From positions 297,505 to 326,165 of the forward strand of contig QEOQ01000022.1 in NCBI GenBank assembly GCA_010279815.1: a stretch of DNA of 28,661 nt, read 5' to 3'. Within the stretch, counting starts at the first letter, position 1. Each line of letters opens with the position of its first letter. The notes beneath the pieces are model-generated. The model did no database searches. It was given only the letters and a program-made list of their open reading frames with translations, and had not been told where the DNA came from. The position numbers and the translations under genes were made by a program. The stretch comes from Brachionus plicatilis (Eukaryota > Rotifera > Eurotatoria > Ploima > Brachionidae). This document shows, one piece after another, positions 1 to 12,300 of the stretch.

Positions 1-240
1 TAATGCAATCAATTAAAACGATGAGAAAATCCGTAAATACATTTTTTAAAGAAATATGTTTTTCTTTTTGAGAAGTTTGTTTCGTTTAAATTAAAAAAAA
101 TGAGACAAAATAAATTCAAATATATGAGTAAAAAATGTTTAAAATCAAATTTTAAAAGAAAATTAAATTTAGGGTCAAATATTTTGTTACTTAGCGAACT
201 TTTTACTTTTAATTGAAACAAGGTAAAATTTGAATTTTTT

Positions 241-599
241 CTAGCCTTGGATCATTTGATGATCAGGTTCATTTTGGGGATGTCTCCCATAATCGGACTC
301 AACTGGATGATTTTTGGCCCGTCTAAAAAGCAATATATGTGGTTCTTTAGAGACAAAAAAAATAAGCAAAACAAAAATATTTTTAAAAAATTACCTGGTT
401 GATGGTGCATGTAATGGACCCATCCGGGCGACTGCTGAATTCCCAAATTTCTCCATTCAGTCTCGGTCAACAAATGAGCCTTTGGTATCAATTTAGCCAA
501 ATCACTTGGCAAAATAACGTGCCTGTACTCATAATCATCGTCACTGTATCTATCCGAATAAACAATTCTCAGTCTTTGATTCACCCCCTGTTGCTGCAT
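241..599 (-). CDS. cks1: Cyclin-dependent kinase regulatory subunit (CKS family), two exons
   Basis: Small adaptor that binds cyclin-dependent kinases and phosphorylated substrates in the nucleus and cytoplasm. Exon 1 is 395-599 and exon 2 is 241-344, joined across a 50-bp GT-AG intron (345-394). The join is in frame and gives 102 residues. Residues 14-31 carry the family signature [18 protein letters not shown], 47-64 the [17 protein letters not shown] core, and 66-71 the beta-hinge HQPEPH, followed by ILLFRR. The splice falls inside the hinge proline-glutamate pair, so reading through the intron would lose the last strand. The core matches the usual length of about 79 residues. The extra part is an 8-residue Gln/Asn-rich N-terminus and a 24-residue His/Pro/Asn-rich C-terminal tail. 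ATTAAA on the minus strand at 208-213 may be the polyadenylation signal. Family assignment is secure; paralogue (CKS1 or CKS2) cannot be told. Confidence 0.96.
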
Positions 600-4365
<3,766 letters not shown>

Positions 4366-4995
4366 GCTTAAATAAATTTTAATAAAAAAGAGGAATTTTT
4401 TTTAATAATATTTTTTTCACAATTATTTTTATTTTATTTTACACTTAGCTAAAACGATTTTCTCTAGATTAAAAAAAGTTAATAAATTAATTTATAAGCG
4501 AAAAATTTTTTAATTCAATTTTCGGATTTAATTTGAAATTTTTTAATATTTTTAATTTTCGTTTGAATTTTTTGGCACAAATTTGTGCTAATTTTTCTAA
4601 AATTTGTAAGCTCCATTAAATTTAATTGTATTTGCATTATTTGATAGGATTTAAAAAATTTTAAAATTTTCGGTAATTTTTGAAAATTAAATTTTTTTAA
4701 AATAAAATAATAAATACATTTAAAAATCATGAAGTTTGTTAACGGTTTGGGTAAAAGTGATAAATTACAAAAAAAAATAAAAGATTAGTAAGAAAAAAAC
4801 GAAATCAACTCAGTTATAATTTTAATAATTTTTTTAATAATAAATGACTAAACTTTATTAAACATGATTTCTTTAATCTTTAATTAGATAGAAAACTTTA
4901 TGAATTTTTATATGAAGTAAAAATAAAATTTCAATTAATATTTCGAAATTTTTTCAATTCAAAATTTAACTTTGTTTCGCCGTAATTTAATTTAA
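4366..4995. other. AGPS 3' end and A/T-rich spacer
   Basis: Contains AATAAA polyadenylation candidates at 4371-4376 and 4381-4386 just behind the AGPS stop. The rest is very A/T-rich with no supportable gene. A minus-strand open stretch around 4515-4730 is made of Lys/Phe/Ile/Asn codons only, as expected of chance in such sequence. Confidence 0.6.
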
Positions 4996-5154
4996 TTTGT
5001 ATGTACAAATATCATCAGCTTTCAATTTTTTAAGTAATCGGCTAGTCTTGATCAACAGACTTGATTTTAGTACTTATTATCATCCAAATATTGACAGCAA
5101 ATGTCAACAAAAATCTAGAAACAGCAGTTTACAGAACAGTACTTCAGACTAAAG
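4996..5154 (+). pseudogene. Orphan coding-like island, possible terminal exon
   Basis: Open frame ending in TAA at 5152-5154. The second half uses a broad amino-acid alphabet (INRLDFSTYYHPNIDSKC, then a Gln/Ser/Asn-rich end), unlike the Lys/Phe/Asn noise around it. There is no ATG. A splice acceptor is possible at TTTTTTAAG (near 5030) or at GATTTTAG (near 5064). No domain is recognised, and no partner exon was found on either side. It may be a remnant of a gene or transposon. Confidence 0.25.
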
Positions 5155-5190
5155 CATGCTTTTTATGAAAATTAAAAAAATTAAAAAATC

Positions 5191-5217
<27 letters not shown>
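5191..5217. repeat. (AAT)9 microsatellite
   Basis: Nine uninterrupted AAT units, followed by AAAATG. It lies in the spacer between AGPS and the secreted-protein gene. Confidence 0.95.
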
Positions 5218-5221
<4 letters not shown>

Positions 5222-5304
5222 TGCTTAATTATTCTGTTAATTTAGTTTAAAATGTTTGGTCATAATGATTATGAATTTTTTTCAAAGAGAATAATCTAGA
5301 TTAA

Positions 5305-5535
5305 AAAAATTCAAATTTAATTCCTAAATTAAAAAATGAACTTAATTATCTGTTAAAAAAGAAGCTTGAACCTATTTCTCATGATGGATCAAAAACAAAC
5401 CATTGGAAATTGAGTAGATTTTTACTCACTGGTCGGTTCTAGGGACAACCAGTCCTTGTAATTATTAAATTATTGGGAAAAAGTTATACAAATTTTCGGT
5501 TGAATGTTGTGAAAAAAATCCTAAATAATTATTGA
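5305..5535 (+). pseudogene. Broken reading frame of unknown origin
   Basis: Open from 5305 to a TAG at 5440-5442, then open again in the same frame to TGA at 5533-5535, about 75 codons in all. The text before the TAG (LEPISHDGSKTNHWKLSRFL) and after it (GQPVLVIIKLLGKSYTNF) is protein-like rather than A/T noise. There is no ATG in frame. The single internal stop and missing start suggest a decayed gene or transposon exon. I do not recognise the family. Confidence 0.35.
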
Positions 5536-5916
5536 AAGAAATTTTTTTGTTATTTTTTTTATGGAGGCTCCATTTTTGTTTCTACAATTAACACTTTGAA
5601 AATAAAATTAAGGAAAAATACTTTATCTTAATTTTTGAATTTCGAGGCATCTAAGCATAAAACACGAATGCGAAATTCAAAAGAAAATTTTGTAATTCTT
5701 CCATATTAAAATTTAAAATTAATCTATTAAATATAATCATATTAAAATTCAATTTGATAATTTAGTATTCATTTAGACAATTTGATGAAATATTAAAGAC
5801 GAAATTAATTTCAAATGTTTATGGTTGAATTCCTGTAAAATGAGTCAACTTACAATTTCTTTATGCTGTAATATTTTTGCTAAATAGGTATTTCAAAATT
5901 TAAAATTTTATTTTCC
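5536..5916. other. A/T-rich spacer upstream of the secreted-protein gene
   Basis: No coding signal, repeat ends or structured RNA that I can support. It precedes the TATA-like motif of the next gene. Confidence 0.5.
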
Positions 5917-5924
5917 TATAAAAG
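5917..5924 (+). promoter_or_regulatory. TATA box candidate (TATAAAAG)
   Basis: TATAAAAG starts 42 bp before the ATG at 5959. With the usual TATA-to-start distance, the transcript would begin about 10 nt before the start codon, giving a very short leader. In such A/T-rich DNA the match can be chance. Confidence 0.4.
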
Positions 5925-5958
5925 TCTTTTAATTTATTGACTAAATATAAAATTTGCA

Positions 5959-6561
5959 ATGTATTATTCGTTTAATTTAATTCTAGTTACAATTTTTTTG
6001 GCTAATGTCAACTGTCTTACAAAATTTGATTGTTTAAATAAAGACTGGTATTGTTCTGATCCATCAATATTACCACAAATTACCTTTTTAGAGAAATTTG
6101 GATATTTTTGTGAATGTAAATGTTGTAATACGTCTGGTAATTGTCATGAGTGCTTACAGGATTACATTTCTCACTATGATTGCCATAATTATGCCTTTAA
6201 ATCCTTAAATTGTTTGAAATATACAAACAAAACGTTTGATAGTATGTTTCAAGTAGATGTATTTGTACGCTCTCGTCTTTTGGAATCTCCTTCATCTCAC
6301 TTTGCAAGCAAATGTTGGTACAAAAATAATGAGCAATGCTTTTACGCTGATGTTGATTGTCAGATAAATAGTACGTTCAAAATAAAGACTAATGATTATA
6401 AAACTGTTTGTGGAAGAACAAAAGAACCTACAACAACTCGAACACAATCCACAGAACATCTTACATCTACACTATTCCATAACTTGTCTTTTAAAAATCA
6501 ATTCAATTTTTGGATTTTTTGGATTATTTTTAGTTTTTTTTTAATTTTTAAAATTTTATAG
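5959..6561 (+). CDS. Secreted cysteine-rich protein with C-terminal membrane tether, unknown function
   Basis: Intronless 200-codon gene of no family I recognise. Residues 1-19 form a signal peptide (hydrophobic LILVTIFLANVNC). The ectodomain has 14 cysteines after the signal: C25, C32, C51, C53, C55, C56, C62, C65, C75, C85, C119, C127, C134 and C151. The even number is consistent with seven disulfides. The dense block 51-65 includes CECKCC. Sequons NKT (90), NST (137) and NLS (175) suggest N-glycosylation. A Thr/Ser-rich stalk (156-171) leads to a hydrophobic end (182-200, aromatic-rich) with almost nothing after it, which fits either a GPI-anchor signal or a short membrane segment. Codon use is as A/T-rich as the surroundings, so it is less GC-rich than the conserved genes here. 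This may mark a young or fast-evolving lineage-specific gene. Confidence 0.75.
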   Translation: MYYSFNLILVTIFLANVNCLTKFDCLNKDWYCSDPSILPQITFLEKFGYFCECKCCNTSGNCHECLQDYISHYDCHNYAFKSLNCLKYTNKTFDSMFQVDVFVRSRLLESPSSHFASKCWYKNNEQCFYADVDCQINSTFKIKTNDYKTVCGRTKEPTTTRTQSTEHLTSTLFHNLSFKNQFNFWIFWIIFSFFLIFKIL

Positions 6562-6760
6562 AATTAAAAGGAAAATTTTTTTTTTTAATTTTTTCATTAA
6601 AAAAATATTGATTGTTTTGTTTTTTTTTTTAAACAATCTAAAATTAATTAAAAAATAATATTTTTTTAGCTAAAAAAAAATATTGATCATCAAACACACT
6701 AATAACTTGTATTTACAGCTGTGACATAATCTGTCTTTTCTATGATTAACAGTGATTAGG
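6562..6760. other. 3' flank of the secreted-protein gene
   Basis: Poly-T and poly-A tracts, including a short imperfect stem built from GATTGTTT and AAACAATC. No further gene is visible. Confidence 0.4.
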
Positions 6761-6800
6761 AAGACTAATGATTATAAAACTGTTCGTGGAAGAATAAAAT
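6761..6800 (+). repeat. Partial second copy of the secreted-protein gene
   Basis: This stretch repeats the sequence at about 6386-6425, inside the upstream gene, with two visible mismatches over roughly 40 bp. It encodes the segment around TNDYKTVCG, but the cysteine codon TGT has become CGT. Similarity fades quickly on either side, so this is a degraded scrap of a duplicated copy, not a second gene. Confidence 0.7.
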
Positions 6801-7040
6801 ATAATTAAATAATATAATTTTAAAAAAAAGAATTATTTATTATTAATTTTTTTTTTTGAAAACAAAAAAACATTGATAAATTTATCCATTGGTTCAATCA
6901 AGGTTCCCACTATTCCTTAAATTGTAACTTAAATTTAAACAGTTTAAAAATAGATAAATAATAACTTTTAGCCAGTTTAATTGCCTCTTAAGAAAAATAA
7001 CACATAAGAGTTGAACAATAATCAAAATAAGGTAAGATAA
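6801..7040. other. A/T-rich spacer before the hAT-like element
   Basis: No supportable feature seen. Confidence 0.4.
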
Positions 7041-7048
7041 ATGTTTTT

Positions 7049-7525
7049 AGGTCTAGTCGGTTAGGTGAACATATGTTCACATAATTTTTTGTTTACGTAT
7101 AAATGAACTCAAAAGTTCACATAAAAATTTAATTGTTCAAATCTGTTGTCTTTGATATTCAAGCTAATAGAAAACCAAAATCAGTCAACAAATGACCAAA
7201 TAAATAAAGTTAAGTTAAGTCTTAGTGGTAAAGTTAAGCCGAAAAAATGCGAACTATGTGGTAATTATTTTGAGGGCGATATAGGTGTTAATTGTCATAT
7301 GACCCGTTCACATAAAAATAAACTAAATTTTTTGAAAAGACCTTATTTCATATTGATAATATTAGCTTCGAATTTTTTTCAATAGATATCATATTTTTTT
7401 TAATGTTCACATAATTTAAATTTTGTTCACATTTTTTCAAAATTTAAAAGTTTAAAATTATTTTATTCACTTATAGTTGAACAAAAAATTATGTGAACGT
7501 AATGTTCACCTAACCGAGTTGACCC
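7049..7525. mobile_element. Short hAT-like element with terminal inverted repeats and 8-bp target duplication
   Basis: The ends are inverted copies: TCGGTTAGGTGAACAT is present at about 7057-7072 and, reversed, at about 7501-7516, and the match runs on into CACATAATTTTTTGTT. The flanks ATGTTTTT (7041-7048) and ATGTTTTG (7526-7533) look like an 8-bp target-site duplication with one mismatch, the length typical of hAT transposons. GTTCACAT recurs at least five times inside in direct orientation and once inverted near the right end, like hAT subterminal repeats. At about 477 bp it cannot encode a full transposase. Exact first and last bases are uncertain by a few positions. Confidence 0.7.
7146..7385 (+). 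pseudogene. Zinc-finger scrap inside the hAT-like element
   Basis: Open frame without an ATG (it starts at TTG). The middle reads KPKKCELCGNYF, then a short loop and CHMTRSHKN, giving Cys-x2-Cys and His-x4-His pairs like a C2H2 or BED finger. BED fingers are the usual N-terminal DNA-binding part of hAT transposases, so this is most simply the remnant of the parent transposase. After the finger the frame degenerates into A/T-rich noise. Confidence 0.5.
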
Positions 7526-7624
7526 ATGTTTTGAAAAACTGAACTTTAACAAAAAAGAGTCTTTTAATAATAAACAATTTCTTATTTACATAATACCAAG
7601 TTTGTTTTGAGAAATTTTAATTAT

Positions 7625-7855
7625 GACCAATCATGAAACCTAAAAGACTGATTTCTTTTCGATCGCCAAAGCTGCTGAAAAGGTGCCATATATTAACCAA
7701 AAAGTGAAAACGAATTGAGCGACGAGAAAGGTAATGAAAGCTCAGAAGAGAAAGAAGAAAATGATACAAGATTTCATTTTGAAAAACTAATGAACAATTC
7801 TAAAAATGATATAGTCGATTTAGAAGAAAATTCAAAATTTTATATAAATGAATAA
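7625..7855 (+). pseudogene. Transposase-like N-terminal remnant, frameshifted
   Basis: ATG at 7627 opens MKPKRLISF. The next frame from about 7647 reads TDFFSIAKAAEKVPYINQ. A third frame, 7697-7855, is open to TAA and strongly acidic (NELSDEKGNESSEEKEEN, later DIVDLEEN). A basic start, an xDFF motif and an acidic linker resemble the N-terminus of hAT/ZMYM-type transposase proteins. At least two frameshifts break it. Its position about 100 bp past the hAT-like element suggests a related insertion; that link is inference. Confidence 0.35.
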
Positions 7856-8393
7856 GAATAAATTTTTGGTCTAAATAATTTTTTTTATTCGAGCAATTAT
7901 TTTTAAACCCCAAAATACAACACCAGGAAAGAAAAAAAAATGCTTATTTTCTAAATTTACTTCATTATTTATTATTATTTCGGTTTATTAGGCAAAATAA
8001 TAGAGTTAGTGAAAAAATAATTAAAAATTTGATTTCAGCGACTAAAAGTTACATATTTTCTAATTTTTATTTAAATATTTAAAATTTAAAGAATTTAACA
8101 TTAAAACTAATTAGATTTTCATCATCAATTTTAAAAATCTATTTTTTTTTTTATTAAAATCGTTTTTATAAAAAAACTATCTAAAATACCGATTAATAAA
8201 TTTAAATATATAATTTAACGATTTTTGAAAAGTATCGAAAAAATTTAGGGTTAATTATTAAAAATTACCTAATCCAAAATTTTGATAAATAATAAATTCT
8301 ACTTTTAATACCCTAAAATAATTTGTCTTTATAAATGTCATGTCTAGTTTGGAGCTTCACGGAGGTCTAAAATGCGGCCGTTAAATTCACTCC
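7856..8393. other. A/T-rich spacer
   Basis: Nothing supportable except a short G/C-richer patch at 8343-8392 (including ATGCGGCCG) that abuts the next inverted-repeat element and may belong to it. Confidence 0.4.
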
Positions 8394-8717
8394 AATCGAT
8401 TCACAAATTTAATAAATCGATTAATTTTTTCTAGATGACTATAATACTTCTAATTTATCTCGAAATTAAAGTTAGGATGGCAAAAAATATTATTTTTTAA
8501 TAAAAATGGTTTTTAATTGATTTAAAATTTAAGATTTAAAGCAAAATAAAAAAAATTTTAATAAAAAATTAAAAAATAATTTAGAAATAATATTTTTTGC
8601 TTTCCTAACTTTAATTTCGAGATAATTTTTATTGATTTAATAATCGACTAAAAAAAATAAGTCGATTGAAAGTTAGTCGATTATTGAATCGATTATTGAT
8701 AATCGATTGCCAACACT
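8394..8717. mobile_element. Foldback element with AATCGATT-rich ends
   Basis: The arms at about 8455-8495 and 8588-8627 are inverted copies built on TCTCGAAATTAAAGTTAGGA. Outside them, both flanks are packed with AATCGATT and its variants, and the right end reads AATCGATTGCCAACACTAGT. Reversed, that gives a TAGTGTTGGCAATCGATT-type terminus, the style of many hAT ends. The left end has no matching TAGTGTTGG and may be truncated. AATCGATT words also recur at 8940-8975. Confidence 0.6.
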
Positions 8718-9063
8718 AGTTTTAACCAGTTTTGGTTCGTTCTTGTTTCTTAAATAAGAATACAAAAGTGAGTAATTATTTTCAAGCCATGCTAAATTGC
8801 TTTTAGCTTCACTCTTCCTCAATTAATATAAAAAGTCCAGTATTAAAAAAAATTTTTAAGCAAAAAAAAAGTCAACTTGTTTAATAATTTATTTAAAAAT
8901 TGAAAAATAAAATTATTTAAATCCTATTATACGAATTTAATTAATCGATTAATCGATAATTTAAATTCGATTAAGTGCTCTATAGAAAAGAGTGAAAATT
9001 TTTCTATTTAAAAAATGAAAAAAAAAGTTACAAATAAATAATCGAAATTGAAAAAAAAAATAG
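8718..9063. other. A/T-rich spacer, with a donor-like GTGAGT at 8768
   Basis: No gene recognised. AAAGTGAGTAATT near 8765-8777 is a good splice-donor match on the plus strand, but only about 14 open codons precede it, so I do not call an exon. Confidence 0.35.
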
Positions 9064-9090
9064 AATCTAAATTTCAAATTTTCTTTTAAG

Positions 9091-9183
9091 AAAAACGAGA
9101 CCAATAGCTTCTTTGAACCAGATGAGATACCGTTAGCTGACAACAAAGCCGGTCAAACACTTTTAAAGTCAAAACCGGATTAA
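9091..9183 (+). CDS. Candidate terminal exon of an unidentified plus-strand gene
   Basis: A polypyrimidine tract followed by AG (TTTTCTTTTAAG, ending at 9090) precedes 30 open codons: KNETNSFFEPDEIP, then LADNKAGQTLLKSKPD and TAA at 9181-9183. AATAAA follows at 9201-9206. Composition is clearly protein-like and G/C-richer than the flanks. It converges on the 3' end of the coronin gene (stop at 9367). No upstream exons were recognised, so it could be the last exon of a gene with distant exons or a relic. Function is unknown. Confidence 0.4.
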   Translation, partial: KNETNSFFEPDEIPLADNKAGQTLLKSKPD

Positions 9184-9366
9184 TATTAAAACTCTAACCT
9201 AATAAACAAAACTCTTTTTTAAATTCTCTCCTTTTCTCAATATTTACATATAACTAACAAGTAAAGTGCTCTTGATCATACACAATACCATAAAATACGT
9301 GTTATTCAAAAAGAAAAAAAAATTCAATTTTCTAAAAAAACTCGACCAAACTAGTGGCCATAAATT

Positions 9367-12300
9367 TCAGCAATCAGTTGCCACATTTTCTTCACTTTCG
9401 TTAGTTTTGAGCTTAAAAATTTTAAGCTTTTGCTCGAGCTCCAAAATTCGCTTTTCTTTCTGACCAAGTTCATCTTCCAATTTTTTGTTTCGTTCTCTCA
9501 GACCATTGCGCTCTTCCAACAAGCGAAAATAAGATTTTTGCAGCTAGATTAATAAAAATTAATAAAAAATTTTAAAAAAAATTTTTTTAAAAATATGGAA
9601 ATTTTTTAGGCAAAATAAAAATTATTGTACATTTTTTTATTTTTGAGAGAAAAAAAAATCTAAAAAAATTTTCATTCAAGAAAAGTAATATTAAATTCTC
9701 AATTAATTAAAAAGGAGTCTTAGAAAATTTTAAATGTAAAAACCAAGGATAATTTTTTGAAAATCCCTTTTAATTAATTTTGAATTTATTATTACTTTTC
9801 TTAATGAAAATCTTTTTAGATTTTTTGATTTTGAGATTTCTTTTTTCTCTCAAAAATTTAAAAATGTAAAAATATAAATTTGTACAATAAATTACATTTT
9901 GCCAATTTTTTAAAAAAATTTAAAAAAAAATATAGAAATTTTGGGTCTATTAAAACTCAAAATCAATGATCTTTAATTTTCAAGATCAGTGAAATTCAAG
10001 ATCAATTATTCAATTAACATTTTCTGATACTGAATTTCAATATCAAATAATAAATTTTAAGATCAGACTAATTATTAACAGCCACATTTAACAATCAAGT
10101 TTGTTTCAACATTGCATTTTCTCTCTCTCTCTTTCTTTTAATTTCAAAAAAGAAATTAAAAATGGATCTCGAAACTTTATTGTTTATTAATTCAGGAAAA
10201 ATTCTAAAAATCTCAAATTCTAGAACTGTTTTTATCAATATTCGACCTATCCTTATAATTTTTTTTTTTTGTGTTAGCTTTTGTTTATGTTTAACAAATT
10301 ATCATTAAAAATTTTGAACATTTATTTTTAAAACAATTTCTAATAATTGAAATTTAACTGGTTTTCAATTTAATAAAACTTATTTTAAAGCAGTTTTTGC
10401 TCCAAACTTTACCACCACTACCGAAAAATGTTTTTTTTTTAAATTTATTTTTAATTTTTTTTATTTGTTTCTTAATTGATTTTAATTAAAAAAAATTTTG
10501 TAACACTTATTTTTTGATCTTGAAAACTAATATCAGGTAATTAAAATGAGTATCAGTAATTAAAAAATCTGATCTTGAAAATTGAAGATCATTGATCTTG
10601 AGTTTTAATAGACCCGAAATTTTTTAAAAAATTTAAAAAATTTTAAAAATTAAAAAAAAATTAGTAAAAAAATTTTTTTCTCTCACATCATTAAAATTGT
10701 TAGGAATATTGGAGTCTAGTTTGGGGTTGGCCAAATTGGAGCTACTCTGAACAGGAGTCCAGACTCTTTTTTTGATGCAACTTCCATTCAGTGAGACATT
10801 GGACTCGTTGTTTGCTGTTTGTCCAAATGAGGAATTGTTGGACGTGTTGAGAAGCAATGGCACAGGAGTTGTTTGTTTGGCTTTGTTGAACGAAGAAGAC
10901 ATTGGCGAGCTGATCAAATTTGGTGGAGAGTTGGGAGCCTGATTTTCATCAATAGAAATGTTGAAGGGGTCTTTGGACCGAGACACATTTACCGAGTTTA
11001 CTCGGTCAAATCTGTTGCGAATGCTTTGGACTGTTTCGATCCGAAGCGATTCGGTTTTTCTCAGGGTGATTGGATTTTTTGACACATTGGTGATGTAGGA
11101 GGCTTCGATGTCTTCATTTTTTTTTGAATCATTTGCCATGAACTCGTCCTGGTTGACGCTTTCGTTTGACGAGTGGTTGGTGACCGATGCAGTGGTGGTG
11201 GGCGTAGTCTTGGACTCGTCACATGACGTGGTGTCATTGTTTTCTGTCAGCTCGGTGTTTATTCGGTAGTATTTTCTTGTGTGGGTTGGCGATGATGGTG
11301 GCGACGAAGAGTAGGACGAAGAAGATGACATTTTATCTATAAACAAAAATAAAAATAAAGAAACAACTTTCTTCTCTTCTACAATTACTGAAAGCGCTTC
11401 GGGAGCTTTGGGTTAGTTTGTTAGTTACTGTTTTGTCTAGTTTGTTAGAATCAGCTGCACAGTCGGTCTTTTTCTCACCATTGACAAATGATCTGCTGTA
11501 GTTGCCAAGCTCAGAGAAGCCAAGTTGCTTGTAGGTGACTATTTTGGGCATGAATGGCACCGCGCCGTCCTTCATGGACATCAAAATGGGCTCACGGTTT
11601 TCGCCGGCGATCCACTCGTCGCAAGACAGCGACGGTATGCCACTGCAAGTGTCCGGGTATATGTCCTCTTGGAAAACTTCGGATTTTCTGGGAACAATCA
11701 TTGAAATGGGCTCGCATATTCCGCCGGTGGCGTGCAGCTTGTAGAAACGAAATATTTCGTTTTTGGTCACGTCGAGGCCCCGTTTCGGCATCCAGCCTAG
11801 ACCGCGCTGAGGGCTCGAAGACTTGTACTCGGTAAGGTAATGAATGTAGGGCTCTGTGTCTGTTATTTCGTAGTAGCGGATGTTTCCGTCTCCTTTGCCG
11901 GCTACGAATACTATTTTTGTATCAAAGTCATAGTAGGGTATGAGAACGCCAGACGAACAGTCCACCACGTCCATTTGAATTGGCTTTGACAAGTCATTCT
12001 TAAATTTTTTTGGATAATTTTTATTAAATAAATTTTTGAATTTAATTTTTTTTAAACTAATAATTTGAAAAAATAAAAGCTAAAAAAAATGTTTTTTTTC
12101 GTTCTTTTCCAGTCTTTTTAATCTCGGGGATTTTAAATAAAAATAATAATTTTAATAATTTTAAAATTTTTTAAATCGTTTTAATAAATATTTTTCTTTC
12201 TAAAAATATTTTGAAAATTTTTTCATTTACTTTATAATTTACCATTAGTTAATTAGGCTTTTTATTTTGCCTAAATTCTGATTAAGTCAAATATTTGGCG

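Larger units (their letters stand above)
9544..10686 (-). other. Coronin intron 3, filled by two inverted-repeat elements
   Basis: The donor is GTGAGAG after codon 670, and the acceptor TTAATCTAG precedes CTGCAA. The intron is made up almost entirely of a foldback repeat (9590-9925) and a MITE with an 8-bp target duplication (9943-10615). Confidence 0.85.

Noticed and set aside
4987..5020. CTGATGA on the minus strand followed by a 7-bp stem, suggesting a hammerhead ribozyme
   Set aside because: The GAA(A) core does not follow the stem directly and no flanking helices I or III can be formed.
5408..5452. Short stems TGAGTA/TACTCA and ACTGGT/ACCAGT suggesting a structured RNA
   Set aside because: Two six-bp stems inside a coding-like frame; no conserved RNA family features seen.
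11535..11835. Plus-strand frames of 69-93 codons
   Set aside because: Antisense shadows of coronin exon 2, which carries the PRKSEVFQEDIYPDT signature on the minus strand.
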